Source: Winogradskyella wandonensis (GTDB lineage: Bacteria > Bacteroidota > Bacteroidia > Flavobacteriales > Flavobacteriaceae). Taken from it: a DNA stretch of 64,000 nt. The DNA lies in assembly GCF_004346845.1 (NCBI RefSeq), contig NZ_SMGI01000003.1, positions 269,995 to 333,994 of the forward strand, given 5' to 3'. This document shows positions 1-8,617 of the stretch, piece by piece. A model generated the notes under the pieces. The model was given only the letters and a program-made list of their open reading frames with translations. It ran no database searches and was not told the origin of the DNA. The translations under genes were made by a program, and so were the position numbers. Numbering within the stretch: position 1 is the stretch's first letter; each line of letters opens with the position of its first letter.

Positions 1-1866
1 GTTGCAGGTACTGCAATGCTTTTCTTCTTCACTCTAAAATTTATCTTTAAACTTAAAAATCATAAGCCAGAGAATAGAATAAAACTAAAAAAAGAGGACT
101 ATCCCGAACTCTGGGATTTCATTTTAAAAATTTGTGACGAAACTGGCGCACCAAAACCAAAAAACATCTATGCAGACCCTGATGTTAATGCCTATGTAGC
201 TTACAGCAATATGTGGCTAAGTTTATTTCTTCCAGTAAAAAAAGAATTAACTATTGGTTTAGGTTTAGTGAGCTGTATTAATATGTCAGAATTCAAAGCA
301 GTTATGAGTCATGAATTTGGTCATTTTTCGCAACGAAGTATGAAAATTGGAAGCTATATTATTTCAGCCAATACAATTATCCATGATATGATTTTCGCAA
401 GAGATAAATGGGATGATATATTAGACCAATGGCGTGCGTCTGATTTAAGGCTATCTTTTGCTGCTTGGGTAATAACACCAATTATATGGGTTATTCGTCA
501 AGTACTTGCTCTATTCTATCAGTTTTTAAATATTATGTATTCCTCATTATCACGAGAAATGGAGTTTAATGCAGATAAAGTAGCCATCAGTACATCTGGA
601 AGTGACGCTATTATATCTGGACTTTGGAAACTAGATAGCGGTTTTACCAAATGGAATAGCACAATACAACATGCTTACCTGGCAGCTCCAAAAAAGATAT
701 TTACTAAAAATCTCTACACACACAACAATTTATCGATTTCAAAAGATAAAGATGAACAATTTGAAGCCCTATCGTCTCTGCCAAAAGACGAACGTGGCGG
801 TAAAAAATTCTTTACCAGCTCGGAACATTCTAAGGTAAATATGTATGCCAGTCACCCACCAAATGATATGCGCCAAGACAATGCTAAAGTGCCTTACATA
901 GATTGCCCGAATGACGAAACATCGCCTTGGGTTTTATTTTCTAATGCTGAAAAGCTTCAGGAAGAAATGACGCAATTAATCTATAATCAATATTTGAATA
1001 AAACGCCTGAGAATTTTAGTGCCGTTGAAGATTTTGAAAATTTTATCACTACAGAAAATAAAGACAAAAAGCTACTAGAAGAGTATCAAAATACGTTTGA
1101 AAATCGCTACCTCAACATACCCGATTTAGATAAAATTGATAGCACTTCCAAAGAGATAAATGTTGATTCATCAAAACTAAAGACCTTAAAAGAGGAACTA
1201 ACAAAACTTATGCAACCTGTAAAAGACATAGAGTTATTGATGGAAAAAGCCAATCAGATTGCTAGTGGTACAACTAAGGAAAAAACATTTGCCTTCAAAG
1301 AGAAAAGCTATACTAAAAAAACATTACAAGAAGGTTATATGAACTTACTCTCCGAGCGCGAAAAAATACTAAATGAAAATTTTAAGGCGTGGGACACTGA
1401 GTTTTGCAACTATCATTATGCGTTAGCCAAACAGAAAAATAAGGCTTCAGAATTAAAGAAAATTTACAAACAGCACCAGTTATTATCAGATTTTTACAGA
1501 GCATCTGTAAACGTAAAAAATACAATTGTAAATGAACTCAATGCTTTACAATCAAGAGAAGTTACTGAAAACGACGTTAGACGTTTTGGCTATCGGGTTA
1601 ACGACTTGGCCTTAAGTCTTAATGCCGAGCTCGATAAATTTGATACTATGGAATTTGTTAGCCTTCCAAACATTGATACTATCCAAGAATTAAAAGAGGC
1701 TATTATCGAAGGTGGCGAATTCAAAAAACAAACAGGAAATATTTTTGAAAATGGTGGTTTTAATATACTGTATACAGCCGTTGAGAATGCTACAGTACAT
1801 TGCCAAAGAATAGACCAAAAAAGCATTGGATTAATTCTTGACTTTCATAATCAATTACAGCGCTAA
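1..1866 (+). CDS. M48 family metallopeptidase, 5' end outside window
   Basis: This is a zinc metalloprotease of the M48 (Ste24/HtpX-like) family, probably anchored in the inner membrane. Numbered from the first visible ATG (position 16), the zinc motif HEFGH lies at residues 99-103, and the downstream third ligand sits in SREMEFNADK near residue 187. Hydrophobic stretches occur at the N-terminus and around residues 155-175. A long charged, coiled-coil-like C-terminal half follows, as in the large flavobacterial M48 proteins. The frame is open through position 1 without a stop, so the true start is probably upstream and a further N-terminal membrane segment is missing. The substrate is unknown. 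It ends 7 bp before the convergent dehydrogenase gene. Confidence 0.88.
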   Translation, partial: VAGTAMLFFFTLKFIFKLKNHKPENRIKLKKEDYPELWDFILKICDETGAPKPKNIYADPDVNAYVAYSNMWLSLFLPVKKELTIGLGLVSCINMSEFKAVMSHEFGHFSQRSMKIGSYIISANTIIHDMIFARDKWDDILDQWRASDLRLSFAAWVITPIIWVIRQVLALFYQFLNIMYSSLSREMEFNADKVAISTSGSDAIISGLWKLDSGFTKWNSTIQHAYLAAPKKIFTKNLYTHNNLSISKDKDEQFEALSSLPKDERGGKKFFTSSEHSKVNMYASHPPNDMRQDNAKVPYIDCPNDETSPWVLFSNAEKLQEEMTQLIYNQYLNKTPENFSAVEDFENFITTENKDKKLLEEYQNTFENRYLNIPDLDKIDSTSKEINVDSSKLKTLKEELTKLMQPVKDIELLMEKANQIASGTTKEKTFAFKEKSYTKKTLQEGYMNLLSEREKILNENFKAWDTEFCNYHYALAKQKNKASELKKIYKQHQLLSDFYRASVNVKNTIVNELNALQSREVTENDVRRFGYRVNDLALSLNAELDKFDTMEFVSLPNIDTIQELKEAIIEGGEFKKQTGNIFENGGFNILYTAVENATVHCQRIDQKSIGLILDFHNQLQR

Positions 1867-1872
1867 AAAACG

Positions 1873-3081
1873 CTACGCCTTACCATCTGCATAATCTTGA
1901 AGGTAACTGTAACGTTTAGTCAATTTACCGTCCGAAGTTGTCATTTTAGCGCGCTGTAAAATGCCATCTTTGTCGTCATTAAAAAAGGCAGGAATAACAT
2001 GCTCTAAAAATGCATCTCCAAAACCTTCACTAGCGTCTTTTGGAAGTTCACATGGCAAATTATCTACTGCCATAACGGTGATTGCGCCATTGGCGTTAAA
2101 AGCAACTTCTGCTTCAGTTTGTGGGTTGTAACCATAAAAAGGGTCTGCAATTGTCGATGGGCGAATAGTACTTGCCACAGGACCATCAATATCGCAACTT
2201 ACGTCAGCCACTAAATTGATTCTGAAATCAGGGTGTTTTGCATCTTCCCTAGTGAATAAATACGGAGCGCCATCACCATAAAAATGACCGGCTATAAAGT
2301 AATCGGTTTGTTTTGCATAAGGCATAAAATTACTCTCGTAACCACTTGGGTCCTTATAAAACGCATTCTTATCTCCAACTTTTCCGTCTTTACGTTTGGC
2401 ATATTCCATAACATCTGCCATACAATAAACAGGTTCTGTAAATTCTGAAGTAAGATATAAGGCGTTACTTATTTGCTTAATCCCCAAATGGTCTAAAATC
2501 TCTTTTGCACCATAGGCTACTTTACCTGTTCCTGTAAGTAATATTTTTATATTCGGAATGGTAATTTTATCGAGTTCGGCTTTTACAGTGTCTAAATCAG
2601 GAAGACTTTCAACTTTTGGTAGATTGAATAATCCGTCTCGCAAACCTAAGGCTCTAAAACCATTATATGCGCCAACTAAGCCAGCATAGCGGCCAAAACC
2701 AATTAAACGTGCTCCGCTTCGCTTTACAATAGTTTCATGGTCGTACATTTCTATGCCGTTATCCAACATAGCTTGGAGCAGCTTTCGGTTATAAGGTTGC
2801 TTTTTTATGGTATGTGAGAAATAGAAATATTTTTTATTCGGAATTAAATGGTCTATTGGCACTTCTTTTACACCAATCATTACATCGGCATCGCTGACAT
2901 CATCTGTCACTTTAAAACCCAAATCGGTATAAGCAGTATCAGGAAATATTCTGATATCAGATGATTCTACTACGAACTCCGCATCCGGGAACCGATTACG
3001 GGCCTCGGCAAGTTTTTCTGGTGAAAATACGACGCGACGATCTGGCGGATTTTTACGTTCTTTGATTATGGCGAATTTCAT
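1873..3081 (-). CDS. Saccharopine/alanine-dehydrogenase-like NAD(P)-dependent oxidoreductase
   Basis: The 402-residue protein resembles the lysine-forming saccharopine dehydrogenase (LYS1) and alanine dehydrogenase superfamily. The N-terminal half has the family's substrate domain, with an early IKERKNPPDRRV segment. A Rossmann-type glycine loop, GTGKVAYGAKEIL, lies near residue 185 and is followed by the C-terminal catalytic region (DVSCDIDGPV). Members catalyse reversible NAD-linked reductive amination or its reverse. The exact amino-acid substrate cannot be read from sequence. No lysine-catabolism gene lies beside it, so I leave the symbol empty. It is a single gene, convergent with the M48 peptidase and followed upstream by a small DUF2945 gene on the same strand. 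Confidence 0.8.
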   Translation of the reverse strand: MKFAIIKERKNPPDRRVVFSPEKLAEARNRFPDAEFVVESSDIRIFPDTAYTDLGFKVTDDVSDADVMIGVKEVPIDHLIPNKKYFYFSHTIKKQPYNRKLLQAMLDNGIEMYDHETIVKRSGARLIGFGRYAGLVGAYNGFRALGLRDGLFNLPKVESLPDLDTVKAELDKITIPNIKILLTGTGKVAYGAKEILDHLGIKQISNALYLTSEFTEPVYCMADVMEYAKRKDGKVGDKNAFYKDPSGYESNFMPYAKQTDYFIAGHFYGDGAPYLFTREDAKHPDFRINLVADVSCDIDGPVASTIRPSTIADPFYGYNPQTEAEVAFNANGAITVMAVDNLPCELPKDASEGFGDAFLEHVIPAFFNDDKDGILQRAKMTTSDGKLTKRYSYLQDYADGKA

Positions 3082-3133
3082 ACAAAATAATTTCAGCCAA
3101 AATTAAGATTATAAAACAGTAGAACAAATATTT

Positions 3134-3349
3134 TTAAGAATCAACGCGCTCTACTTCACTTTCACTTTTTAAAACTTCAGTACCATCGTCTTGAACAATA
3201 AAAAGTGCTTTATTCCCAGACTCGCCTTTTCGCGTAATTTCATTGCCTTGAATAGTTTTTGTAACAGAATTGGTATAAGTTTCTTTTACTTTACCAGTTG
3301 CCGTTCCGTTTCCCCATTTCCATTTTACTTGTGTTCCTTCTTTAATCAT
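3134..3349 (-). CDS. DUF2945 (HVA1/TUDOR-like) small protein
   Basis: This is a 71-residue cytosolic protein with the pattern of the DUF2945 or hypervirulence-associated TUDOR-like family. It opens with a G-x-x-V-x-W-x-W-G-N-G segment and contains a TGKV strand and a short C-terminal LKSESEVE stretch. It is as long as a whole single domain, so it is complete. The molecular function of the family is unknown; the fold suggests nucleic-acid or peptide binding, which is inference. The gene lies 52 bp upstream of the dehydrogenase on the same strand and may be co-transcribed with it. Confidence 0.72.
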   Translation of the reverse strand: MIKEGTQVKWKWGNGTATGKVKETYTNSVTKTIQGNEITRKGESGNKALFIVQDDGTEVLKSESEVERVDS

Positions 3350-3542
3350 GTTGTTTTTATTTCATTATTATCTCATTAAAATATAGCACGCTCATCCTAA
3401 TATTTCTGCCAATTCTATCTTAAAATTTTAATTAACACTTTTTAGCAAAGACTATTATTCTTTTGTTAAATACCGCTAAAAATTTCGTTTAGTGCGAAAT
3501 AAATATAAATTGTTTAAGTATTTAACCATAAAATTAAACAAC

Positions 3543-3689
3543 ATGAAATTTATTAAAGAAGAAGACGAGGAAAGAAGAGACTACATTTTTCAAAAAGACA
3601 AAAAAACAATCTTTACCACCAGATTTGTCATCATTGTCTTAGCTGTACTAATTATTGCATTAATTTTTTCTTATAAATATTTAAGATAA
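3543..3689 (+). CDS. Small single-pass membrane protein
   Basis: This 48-residue protein has a charged N-terminus rich in Glu and Arg (MKFIKEEDEERRDYIF), then one transmembrane helix of about 20 residues (FVIIVLAVLIIALIFSYKYL). I chose the ATG at 3543. The frame is open further upstream from 3492, but that extension has no coding look and would put a strongly basic segment ahead of the conserved-looking start. I do not recognise a family. The charge pattern predicts a cytoplasmic N-terminus only weakly. It precedes the topoisomerase IB gene by about 40 bp and could be co-transcribed. Confidence 0.55.
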   Translation: MKFIKEEDEERRDYIFQKDKKTIFTTRFVIIVLAVLIIALIFSYKYLR

Positions 3690-3730
3690 ACAGCAGTTGC
3701 ATTAAAAATCATCAACTAATCACTCACTTC

Positions 3731-4831
3731 TTGAACAGAAAAAAACTTAAAAAATATCAAAATCCAGACTTTGTCTACAGTCTTATCAAAGAACCCGAGG
3801 AGATTATTAATGTATTTGATTTGGTTTATGTAGATGATTCCGCTTTGGTCATAAAACGGAAAGAAGAAAAAAAAGGATTTATTTATCTGTCAGCCAATAA
3901 ACCTATTTCTGATAAAAAGGAATTAAATCGGATTAAAAGGTTGGCCATACCACCCGTTTGGAAAAAGGTTAAGATTTCAAAAACATCCCAAGGCCATTTA
4001 CAAGCCGTCGGTAGAGATGAAAAACTAAGAAAACAATACATCTACCATGAACTTTGGAAGAAAATAAGAAATCAGACCAAGTTTTTTAAAATGGCATCAT
4101 TTGGAAAGCAGCTTCCAAAAATTAGAAAAAAAATTGCCGAAGATATTAATCAAAAAGGATGGCCATTAACAAAAACAATTGCACTTGTGATTAGGCTTAT
4201 GGAAGAAACGCATATTCGTATAGGAAATGACCAATATGCCAAGAAAAATAAAACATATGGTCTTTCTACATTAAGAAAAAAACATATCGACCATCAAGAA
4301 GATTCTATAACGTTTCATTTCATAGGTAAAAAAGGAAAAGAACACAATATTGAATTGAATGATGATAAATTAATAAAACTAGTAAATCAATGTGAAGAAA
4401 TTCCGGGATGGGAGCTTTTTAAATATTATGACGAAAATAATGAAAAGCAAACGCTAGAAAGCGGAATGATTAATGATTACCTCCATAATATCACCGAAGA
4501 TATTTATACCGCAAAAGATTTTAGAACTTGGGCGGCTACTGTTATTTTCTTTGAATCATTATACGATTTAGGACTTCCTAAGAAGAAAAAGAAAAGAAAA
4601 AAAAGAATTCTCAAAGCACTCGATAAAACTTCAGAAGCTCTAGGGAATACAAGAAATATTTGTAGAAAATATTATGTGCATCCTGCCTTAATAAATAAGT
4701 TTTTAACAGGCACAATTCAAGAAGATTTTGACACTTACAAGAATTTTGAGGAAAAAAATCACCTTTCTGCATCAGAACAAGCCGTATTACAATTAATCGA
4801 AAACTATGTACCTAGTTTTCTTACAACTTAA
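3731..4831 (+). CDS. DNA topoisomerase IB
   Basis: This is a eukaryotic/poxvirus-type IB topoisomerase of 366 residues, which relaxes supercoils of either sign through a 3'-phosphotyrosine intermediate without ATP or a metal ion. Residues 1-100 match the N-terminal DNA-clamp domain (AIPPVWKKVKIS, HLQAVGRDEKLRKQY). The catalytic domain carries the Arg/Lys pentad (IRIGNDQYAKKNKTYGLSTL and FRTWAATVIF). The nucleophile is in CRKYYVHP, most likely Tyr314. The only start giving a full N-terminus is a TTG at 3731. It is 12 bp upstream of the pyruvate oxidase gene. Such genes are scattered across bacteria as an accessory to the gyrase and Topo IV enzymes. Confidence 0.93.
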   Translation: MNRKKLKKYQNPDFVYSLIKEPEEIINVFDLVYVDDSALVIKRKEEKKGFIYLSANKPISDKKELNRIKRLAIPPVWKKVKISKTSQGHLQAVGRDEKLRKQYIYHELWKKIRNQTKFFKMASFGKQLPKIRKKIAEDINQKGWPLTKTIALVIRLMEETHIRIGNDQYAKKNKTYGLSTLRKKHIDHQEDSITFHFIGKKGKEHNIELNDDKLIKLVNQCEEIPGWELFKYYDENNEKQTLESGMINDYLHNITEDIYTAKDFRTWAATVIFFESLYDLGLPKKKKKRKKRILKALDKTSEALGNTRNICRKYYVHPALINKFLTGTIQEDFDTYKNFEEKNHLSASEQAVLQLIENYVPSFLTT

Positions 4832-4843
4832 AAAATATAAATC

Positions 4844-6583
4844 ATGAATGTATCAGAACAACTATTAGACATATTAAAGAATGAAGGCGTTAAACACATT
4901 TTTGGTGTTGCAGGCGATGCCTTAAATCCATTGGTAACTGCAATAGGCGAACAAAATGACATACAGTGGGTTGGCGTAAATCATGAAGGTAATGCCTCCT
5001 ATGCCGCCTTTGCTCAAGGCGAACTAGGAGATAACTTTGGCGTTTGCGCTAGTACGGTTGGTCCTGGTGCGCTGCATCTTGTTAACGGTTTGTATAATGC
5101 CAAAAAAGAACGCTCACCTGTTATTGCGATTACAGGACAAGTGCCTGTAGAGCATTTAGGAACCAACTATCATCAAGAGGCTGACCTAACTAAGATATTT
5201 GATGATATCTGTGAACACCAAGCTGTCATTAGGTCTCCTGAAGAAGCACCTAGAGTTATATCACGTGCCATTCGAATTGCAATTAACAGAAAATGCGTTT
5301 GTCGTATTGAGCTGCCAGCAGATATTGCCAAAATGAGTGCCAAGAATCAAGACTTTGTTCACAAAACATTCAGGTCATCTAGTGCTCTGATTCCTAGTCA
5401 TAACGCGTTATTACAAGTGGCAAAAGCTATTAACGAAGCAGAAACCGTTGGAATATTAGCTGGAGCAGGTTGTAGAAATGCTAAAACTGTTGTTCTCGAT
5501 TTTGCCAAAAAGCTAAAAGCACCTATAACACATTCACTGCGTGCTAGCGATATTTTTGACCATAGTACAGAAAATGTTGTTGGACTAACGGGACTAATAG
5601 GAAATCCCGCTGGTTACAAAGGTGTAATGAAATCAGATTTATTAATCATGTTAGGTACAGATTTTCCGTACACGGATTTTTTACCTGATAAAACAAAAAC
5701 TGTGCAGATTGACGTCCGAGCCGAAAATATTGGAAATAGAACTGCAGTAGATTATGGACTACACGGCCATATTAAAGAAACCCTAGAGGCTTTAATTCCG
5801 CTTTGTAATGAAAAATTAAATTCTGAATTTGTCGATGAACTTGTAGACAGTTTTAAATCTTGGAAAACATCTAATACCGAAAAAGCTGACCCATCAAGAG
5901 ACATGGAACCACTACATCCGCACATTTTTGCAAGATTAGCAAGTGACCACGCTTCAGATGCTGCAATCTTTACAATCGATACAGGTACAGCCGCCATTTG
6001 GGCATCTAATTTTATGAATTTTCATTCGGATAGAAGAATAATAGGGTCATTCAATCATGGTTCAATGGCTGTTGGATTACCCGCCGCAATTGGTGCACAA
6101 CTTCAGTATCCTAATCGTGAAGTTTGGGGATTAATCGGCGACGGCGCTTTTAATATGTCTTTACAAGATTTTAGTACAGCCGTGAAGTATAATTTACCAA
6201 TAAAAATTATTGTGTTTAATAATTCGCAATTAGGTTTTGTTAAAATTGAAATGGAAGAAGCAGGGCTAGCACCAAACATGGATGCGCTAGATGTCAATAA
6301 TTTTAATTTCGCAGACTATGCGAAACTTTGTGGCGGAGATGGCGTACGTGTTACGCATGCAAAGGATATTGAAAATGCAATTATACAAGCAAAAAATGCA
6401 ACAAAACCTTTTATCATAGACGCTGTAGTGACCAATGCGGAACTAGCTTTGCCTCCAAAAATTGGGTTTGAAGAAGCCAAAGGATTTGGTATCTCTAAAA
6501 TAAAAGAATTAGCAAAAGCTATAAACGGAGATAAGCGCCAATGGGAAAACATTAAGCAAGAAATCGAAGCTTATTTTGATTAA
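4844..6583 (+). CDS. poxB: Thiamine-pyrophosphate-dependent pyruvate oxidase / pyruvate:quinone oxidoreductase
   Basis: The 579-residue protein has the three-domain layout of the acetolactate-synthase/PoxB family. It has an N-terminal PYR domain with the TPP-activating Glu in VNHEGNASYAA near residue 48, a central FAD/DHS-like domain, and a C-terminal PP domain with the GDGAFNMS...NN metal-TPP motif near residue 430. PoxB converts pyruvate to acetate and CO2 with electrons passed to quinone. Length and the central FVGVNHEGN and GFEEAKGFG-type segments fit PoxB better than acetolactate synthase, and no ilvN-type small subunit is adjacent. No amphipathic C-terminal membrane helix is obvious, so the electron acceptor stays uncertain. 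It ends upstream of tmRNA. Confidence 0.85.
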   Translation: MNVSEQLLDILKNEGVKHIFGVAGDALNPLVTAIGEQNDIQWVGVNHEGNASYAAFAQGELGDNFGVCASTVGPGALHLVNGLYNAKKERSPVIAITGQVPVEHLGTNYHQEADLTKIFDDICEHQAVIRSPEEAPRVISRAIRIAINRKCVCRIELPADIAKMSAKNQDFVHKTFRSSSALIPSHNALLQVAKAINEAETVGILAGAGCRNAKTVVLDFAKKLKAPITHSLRASDIFDHSTENVVGLTGLIGNPAGYKGVMKSDLLIMLGTDFPYTDFLPDKTKTVQIDVRAENIGNRTAVDYGLHGHIKETLEALIPLCNEKLNSEFVDELVDSFKSWKTSNTEKADPSRDMEPLHPHIFARLASDHASDAAIFTIDTGTAAIWASNFMNFHSDRRIIGSFNHGSMAVGLPAAIGAQLQYPNREVWGLIGDGAFNMSLQDFSTAVKYNLPIKIIVFNNSQLGFVKIEMEEAGLAPNMDALDVNNFNFADYAKLCGGDGVRVTHAKDIENAIIQAKNATKPFIIDAVVTNAELALPPKIGFEEAKGFGISKIKELAKAINGDKRQWENIKQEIEAYFD

Positions 6584-6610
6584 TTTTTGGAATAATTTTT
6601 GCTTAATAAT

Positions 6611-6640
6611 TTGGTGGATTTAAGGGGTTGCATAACTTTT
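6611..6640 (+). promoter_or_regulatory. Probable tmRNA promoter (Bacteroidota -33/-7)
   Basis: TTG at 6611-6613 is followed, after 19 bases, by TAACTTTT at 6633-6640, close to the Bacteroidota consensus TTG-N19-TAnnTTTG. A second, weaker -7-like TAACTTCG lies at 6645-6652. Either would give a precursor with about 100 nt of 5' leader ahead of mature tmRNA. Confidence 0.5.
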
Positions 6641-6692
6641 TTTGTAACTTCGCCGTCCTCTTCTTAAGAAGAGAAATTTATGAATTGATGAG

Positions 6693-6712
6693 TTCCCGAA
6701 ACAAGTTCGGGA
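6693..6712. repeat. Dispersed palindrome, ACAAG loop
   Basis: TTCCCGAA and TTCGGGA flank an ACAAG loop, giving a 7-bp hairpin in the tmRNA leader. The same loop occurs in the palindrome at 11182-11202. This suggests a dispersed small repeat rather than a tmRNA-specific element. Confidence 0.6.
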
Positions 6713-6753
6713 TTAATTCGATTACGCAAATTAAAAATTTACTATCTCATTAA

Positions 6754-7148
6754 GGGGTCGACTGGTTTTGACAGCGAGATTAATTAAATGGTAAGCACGT
6801 CGTGTAATGGTTTTGAAACACGTAAAAGGCTAGACCAAATTTTAAACGGCGAGAATAACTACGCTTTAGCTGCATAATCTGAATTATAGTAAGATTCGTG
6901 CTCATTCCTACTAGGTAGGAAGGCTAAATGTCTCCAGAAAGCCTTGGTTAGTGGCGTTCTTTTTAGAGGCATCGTAAAAATTAACTAAGATAGCATGGCG
7001 CTTCGACATGTTTTCGAGATTTAGAAGCTAAGTTGTAAGTAGGTTGTCTTTAGCCAGCTTACAATCGAAAAAATAAGAATAGACTAAACGTGTAGAAAGC
7101 CCTTTGGTTACTTGTTTGGACGAGAGTTCGATTCTCTCCGACTCCACC
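6754..7148 (+). ncRNA. ssrA: tmRNA (transfer-messenger RNA)
   Basis: The RNA rescues stalled ribosomes by trans-translation. The 5' end GGGGTCG at 6754 pairs with CGACTCC at 7139-7145 to make the 7-bp acceptor stem with one G-U pair, as in other tmRNAs. The T-arm GAGAGTTCGATTCTCTC lies just before it. Discriminator A and CC follow, and the final A of CCA is not encoded. The tag reading frame gives GENNYALAA then TAA (6848-6877), a typical flavobacterial degradation tag. Total length is about 395 nt. A strong hairpin terminator follows directly. SmpB is not in the window. Confidence 0.97.
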
Positions 7149-7151
7149 TTC

Positions 7152-7200
7152 GCTCGCCATAGCATTATTTTAGTTTACTAAAATGCGACGGCGAGCTTTC
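7152..7200 (+). terminator. Terminator after tmRNA
   Basis: GCTCGCC (7152-7158) pairs with GGCGAGC (7190-7196). Inside it, a second stem (GCATTATTTTAG with CTAAAATGC) closes on a TTTA loop, and a T-rich run follows. The position 4 nt after the tmRNA end fits intrinsic termination. Confidence 0.75.
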
Positions 7201-7224
7201 TTATACTTAAATTCGTGTTTATTA

Positions 7225-7386
7225 ATGCGCAAAAAACACTGTCATATCTGCGAAAACGAATTCTCAACACTATTTCGCGTACAATATAAACAACCCAAAT
7301 AATGGGTTTTTGTTTGCGAACATTGTTTGCTAAATATTAAACCCAACAATCCGCATTACAAATACGGCGGTACTTGGAAGAAGTAA
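7225..7386 (+). pseudogene. Small four-cysteine zinc-ribbon gene interrupted by one TAA
   Basis: Reading from the ATG at 7225 gives 25 codons with the pair CHIC, then TAA at 7300-7302, then 27 more codons in the same frame with a second pair CEHC and the ending YKYGGTWKK before TAA at 7384. The two CxxC pairs and the WVFVCEHCL segment make one coherent 53-residue zinc-ribbon-like protein, interrupted by a single nonsense codon where Lys or Glu would fit. There is no frameshift, so one point mutation (AAA or GAA to TAA) explains it. It may be a recent pseudogene; readthrough is a less likely alternative. I believe small proteins of this pattern are conserved in flavobacteria, but could not check. 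Confidence 0.6.
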
Positions 7387-7512
7387 TGTTTTAAAGCGCA
7401 CAGCCATATACTATAGTCATACTTTTGTGGTTTTTGTCTCTGTTAATTTTTATGATAGTGTTAGCAAACTAAAACAACATAGAGTCATTATCTTTACAAT
7501 AAAAAAGAAACT

Positions 7513-7971
7513 ATGCTTAATTGGAAAGACATCATCAACTTTGCCGTTAACGGCAATCCAGAACCAGATAAACGTGTCGAGAAATCCGAATCTGAATGGA
7601 AATCACAATTAACACCAGAGCAATACAGAATCACCAGACAGAAAGGAACAGAAGCACCTCATAGCGGAGCGCTCTGTACCGCTTACGATGAAGGTAAATA
7701 CAACTGTGTGTGCTGCGACACGCCATTGTTTGACTCTACCATAAAATTTAGTTCTGGCACTGGCTGGCCAAGCTTTACACAGCCTATTAAAGAGAACGCC
7801 ATTAAATACGAAAAAGACACGTCCTACGGAATGGTACGTGTAGAAGTTATGTGTAACACCTGCGATGCGCATTTGGGACACGTATTTCCTGACGGACCAG
7901 AACCAAGTGGTTTACGCTATTGCATAAATTCAGAATCTATGATTTTAGAAAAAACAGAGGTCAATGAGTAA
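7513..7971 (+). CDS. msrB: Peptide-methionine (R)-S-oxide reductase
   Basis: MsrB reduces the R epimer of methionine sulfoxide in proteins. The 152-residue sequence has the two zinc-binding pairs of the family (CVCCDTP around residue 55 and CNTCDAHLGHVF around residue 117) and the catalytic cysteine in RYCINSESM near the C-terminus. The central SGTGWPSF segment is the substrate pocket. No signal peptide is present, so the enzyme is cytoplasmic. The start at 7513 gives the expected N-terminus. Its 3' end overlaps msrA by 8 bp, so the two are translationally coupled, and both sulfoxide epimers are repaired from one transcript. Confidence 0.96.
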   Translation: MLNWKDIINFAVNGNPEPDKRVEKSESEWKSQLTPEQYRITRQKGTEAPHSGALCTAYDEGKYNCVCCDTPLFDSTIKFSSGTGWPSFTQPIKENAIKYEKDTSYGMVRVEVMCNTCDAHLGHVFPDGPEPSGLRYCINSESMILEKTEVNE

Positions 7972-8500
7972 AAATATACAACTAGCAACAATTGGCGGTG
8001 GCTGTTTTTGGTGCACCGAAGCGGTGTTCCAAGAAGTAAAAGGCGTCGAAAAAGTAGTTTCGGGTTATTCTGGAGGAAATGTGCCGGGACATCCAACGTA
8101 TAGAGAGATATGCTCAGGATTAACTGGTCATGCCGAAGTCATCCAAATTACTTTTGATGCGAATGTAATTTCGTATGAAGATATCCTTGTCATATTTATG
8201 ACTACGCATGACCCAACAACTTTAAACAGACAAGGTGCTGATAGAGGAACACAATACCGTTCGGTCATTTTTTATCATGATGAAAATCAAAAAGAAATTG
8301 CCGAAGCAGTTTGCAAAGCGGTTGCGCCTTATTATGAAAATCTTATTGTTACAGAAATTTCGCCATTAGATACATTTTATGAAGCTGAAAAAGAGCATCA
8401 AGATTTTTATAAAAATAACCCTAATTATGGCTATTGTAATTTTGTAATTGACCCAAAACTGGCGAAACTTCGCAAATTACATTCAGATAAGTTGAAGTAA
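7964..8500 (+). CDS. msrA: Peptide-methionine (S)-S-oxide reductase
   Basis: MsrA reduces the S epimer of methionine sulfoxide. The 178-residue protein carries the catalytic GGGCFWCTEA motif with the nucleophilic Cys14. The glycine-rich VSGYSGG and YEDIL segments and the HDPTTLNRQGADRGTQYRS signature follow. It has no export signal. It overlaps the end of msrB by 8 bp. A large inverted repeat lies directly downstream. Length and motif order are normal. Confidence 0.97.
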   Translation: MSKNIQLATIGGGCFWCTEAVFQEVKGVEKVVSGYSGGNVPGHPTYREICSGLTGHAEVIQITFDANVISYEDILVIFMTTHDPTTLNRQGADRGTQYRSVIFYHDENQKEIAEAVCKAVAPYYENLIVTEISPLDTFYEAEKEHQDFYKNNPNYGYCNFVIDPKLAKLRKLHSDKLK

Positions 8501-8531
8501 CTCCAAGTTTAAATCGAAAATAATGATTCAA

Positions 8532-8600
8532 TATCGAGCGGCAGTCGAGATATCTTATTAATACAAAATCCTATTGACTTCTCGACTACCGCTCGAAGTT
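8532..8600. repeat. Inverted-repeat element between msrA and selO
   Basis: A 17-base arm at 8534-8550 (TCGAGCGGCAGTCGAGA) is the reverse complement, with one mismatch, of 8580-8596. The arms are 29 bases apart. The right arm is nearly identical (one base deleted) to the segment at 39371-39386 inside the GSCFA gene, so this is a dispersed repeat family. It may also act as a terminator for msrBA. Confidence 0.75.
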
Positions 8601-8617
8601 GAATTTCTTATAACAAA

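Noticed and set aside
3191..3379. 62-codon plus-strand ORF over the DUF2945 gene
   Set aside because: It is antisense to a recognisable domain and lacks any pattern of its own.
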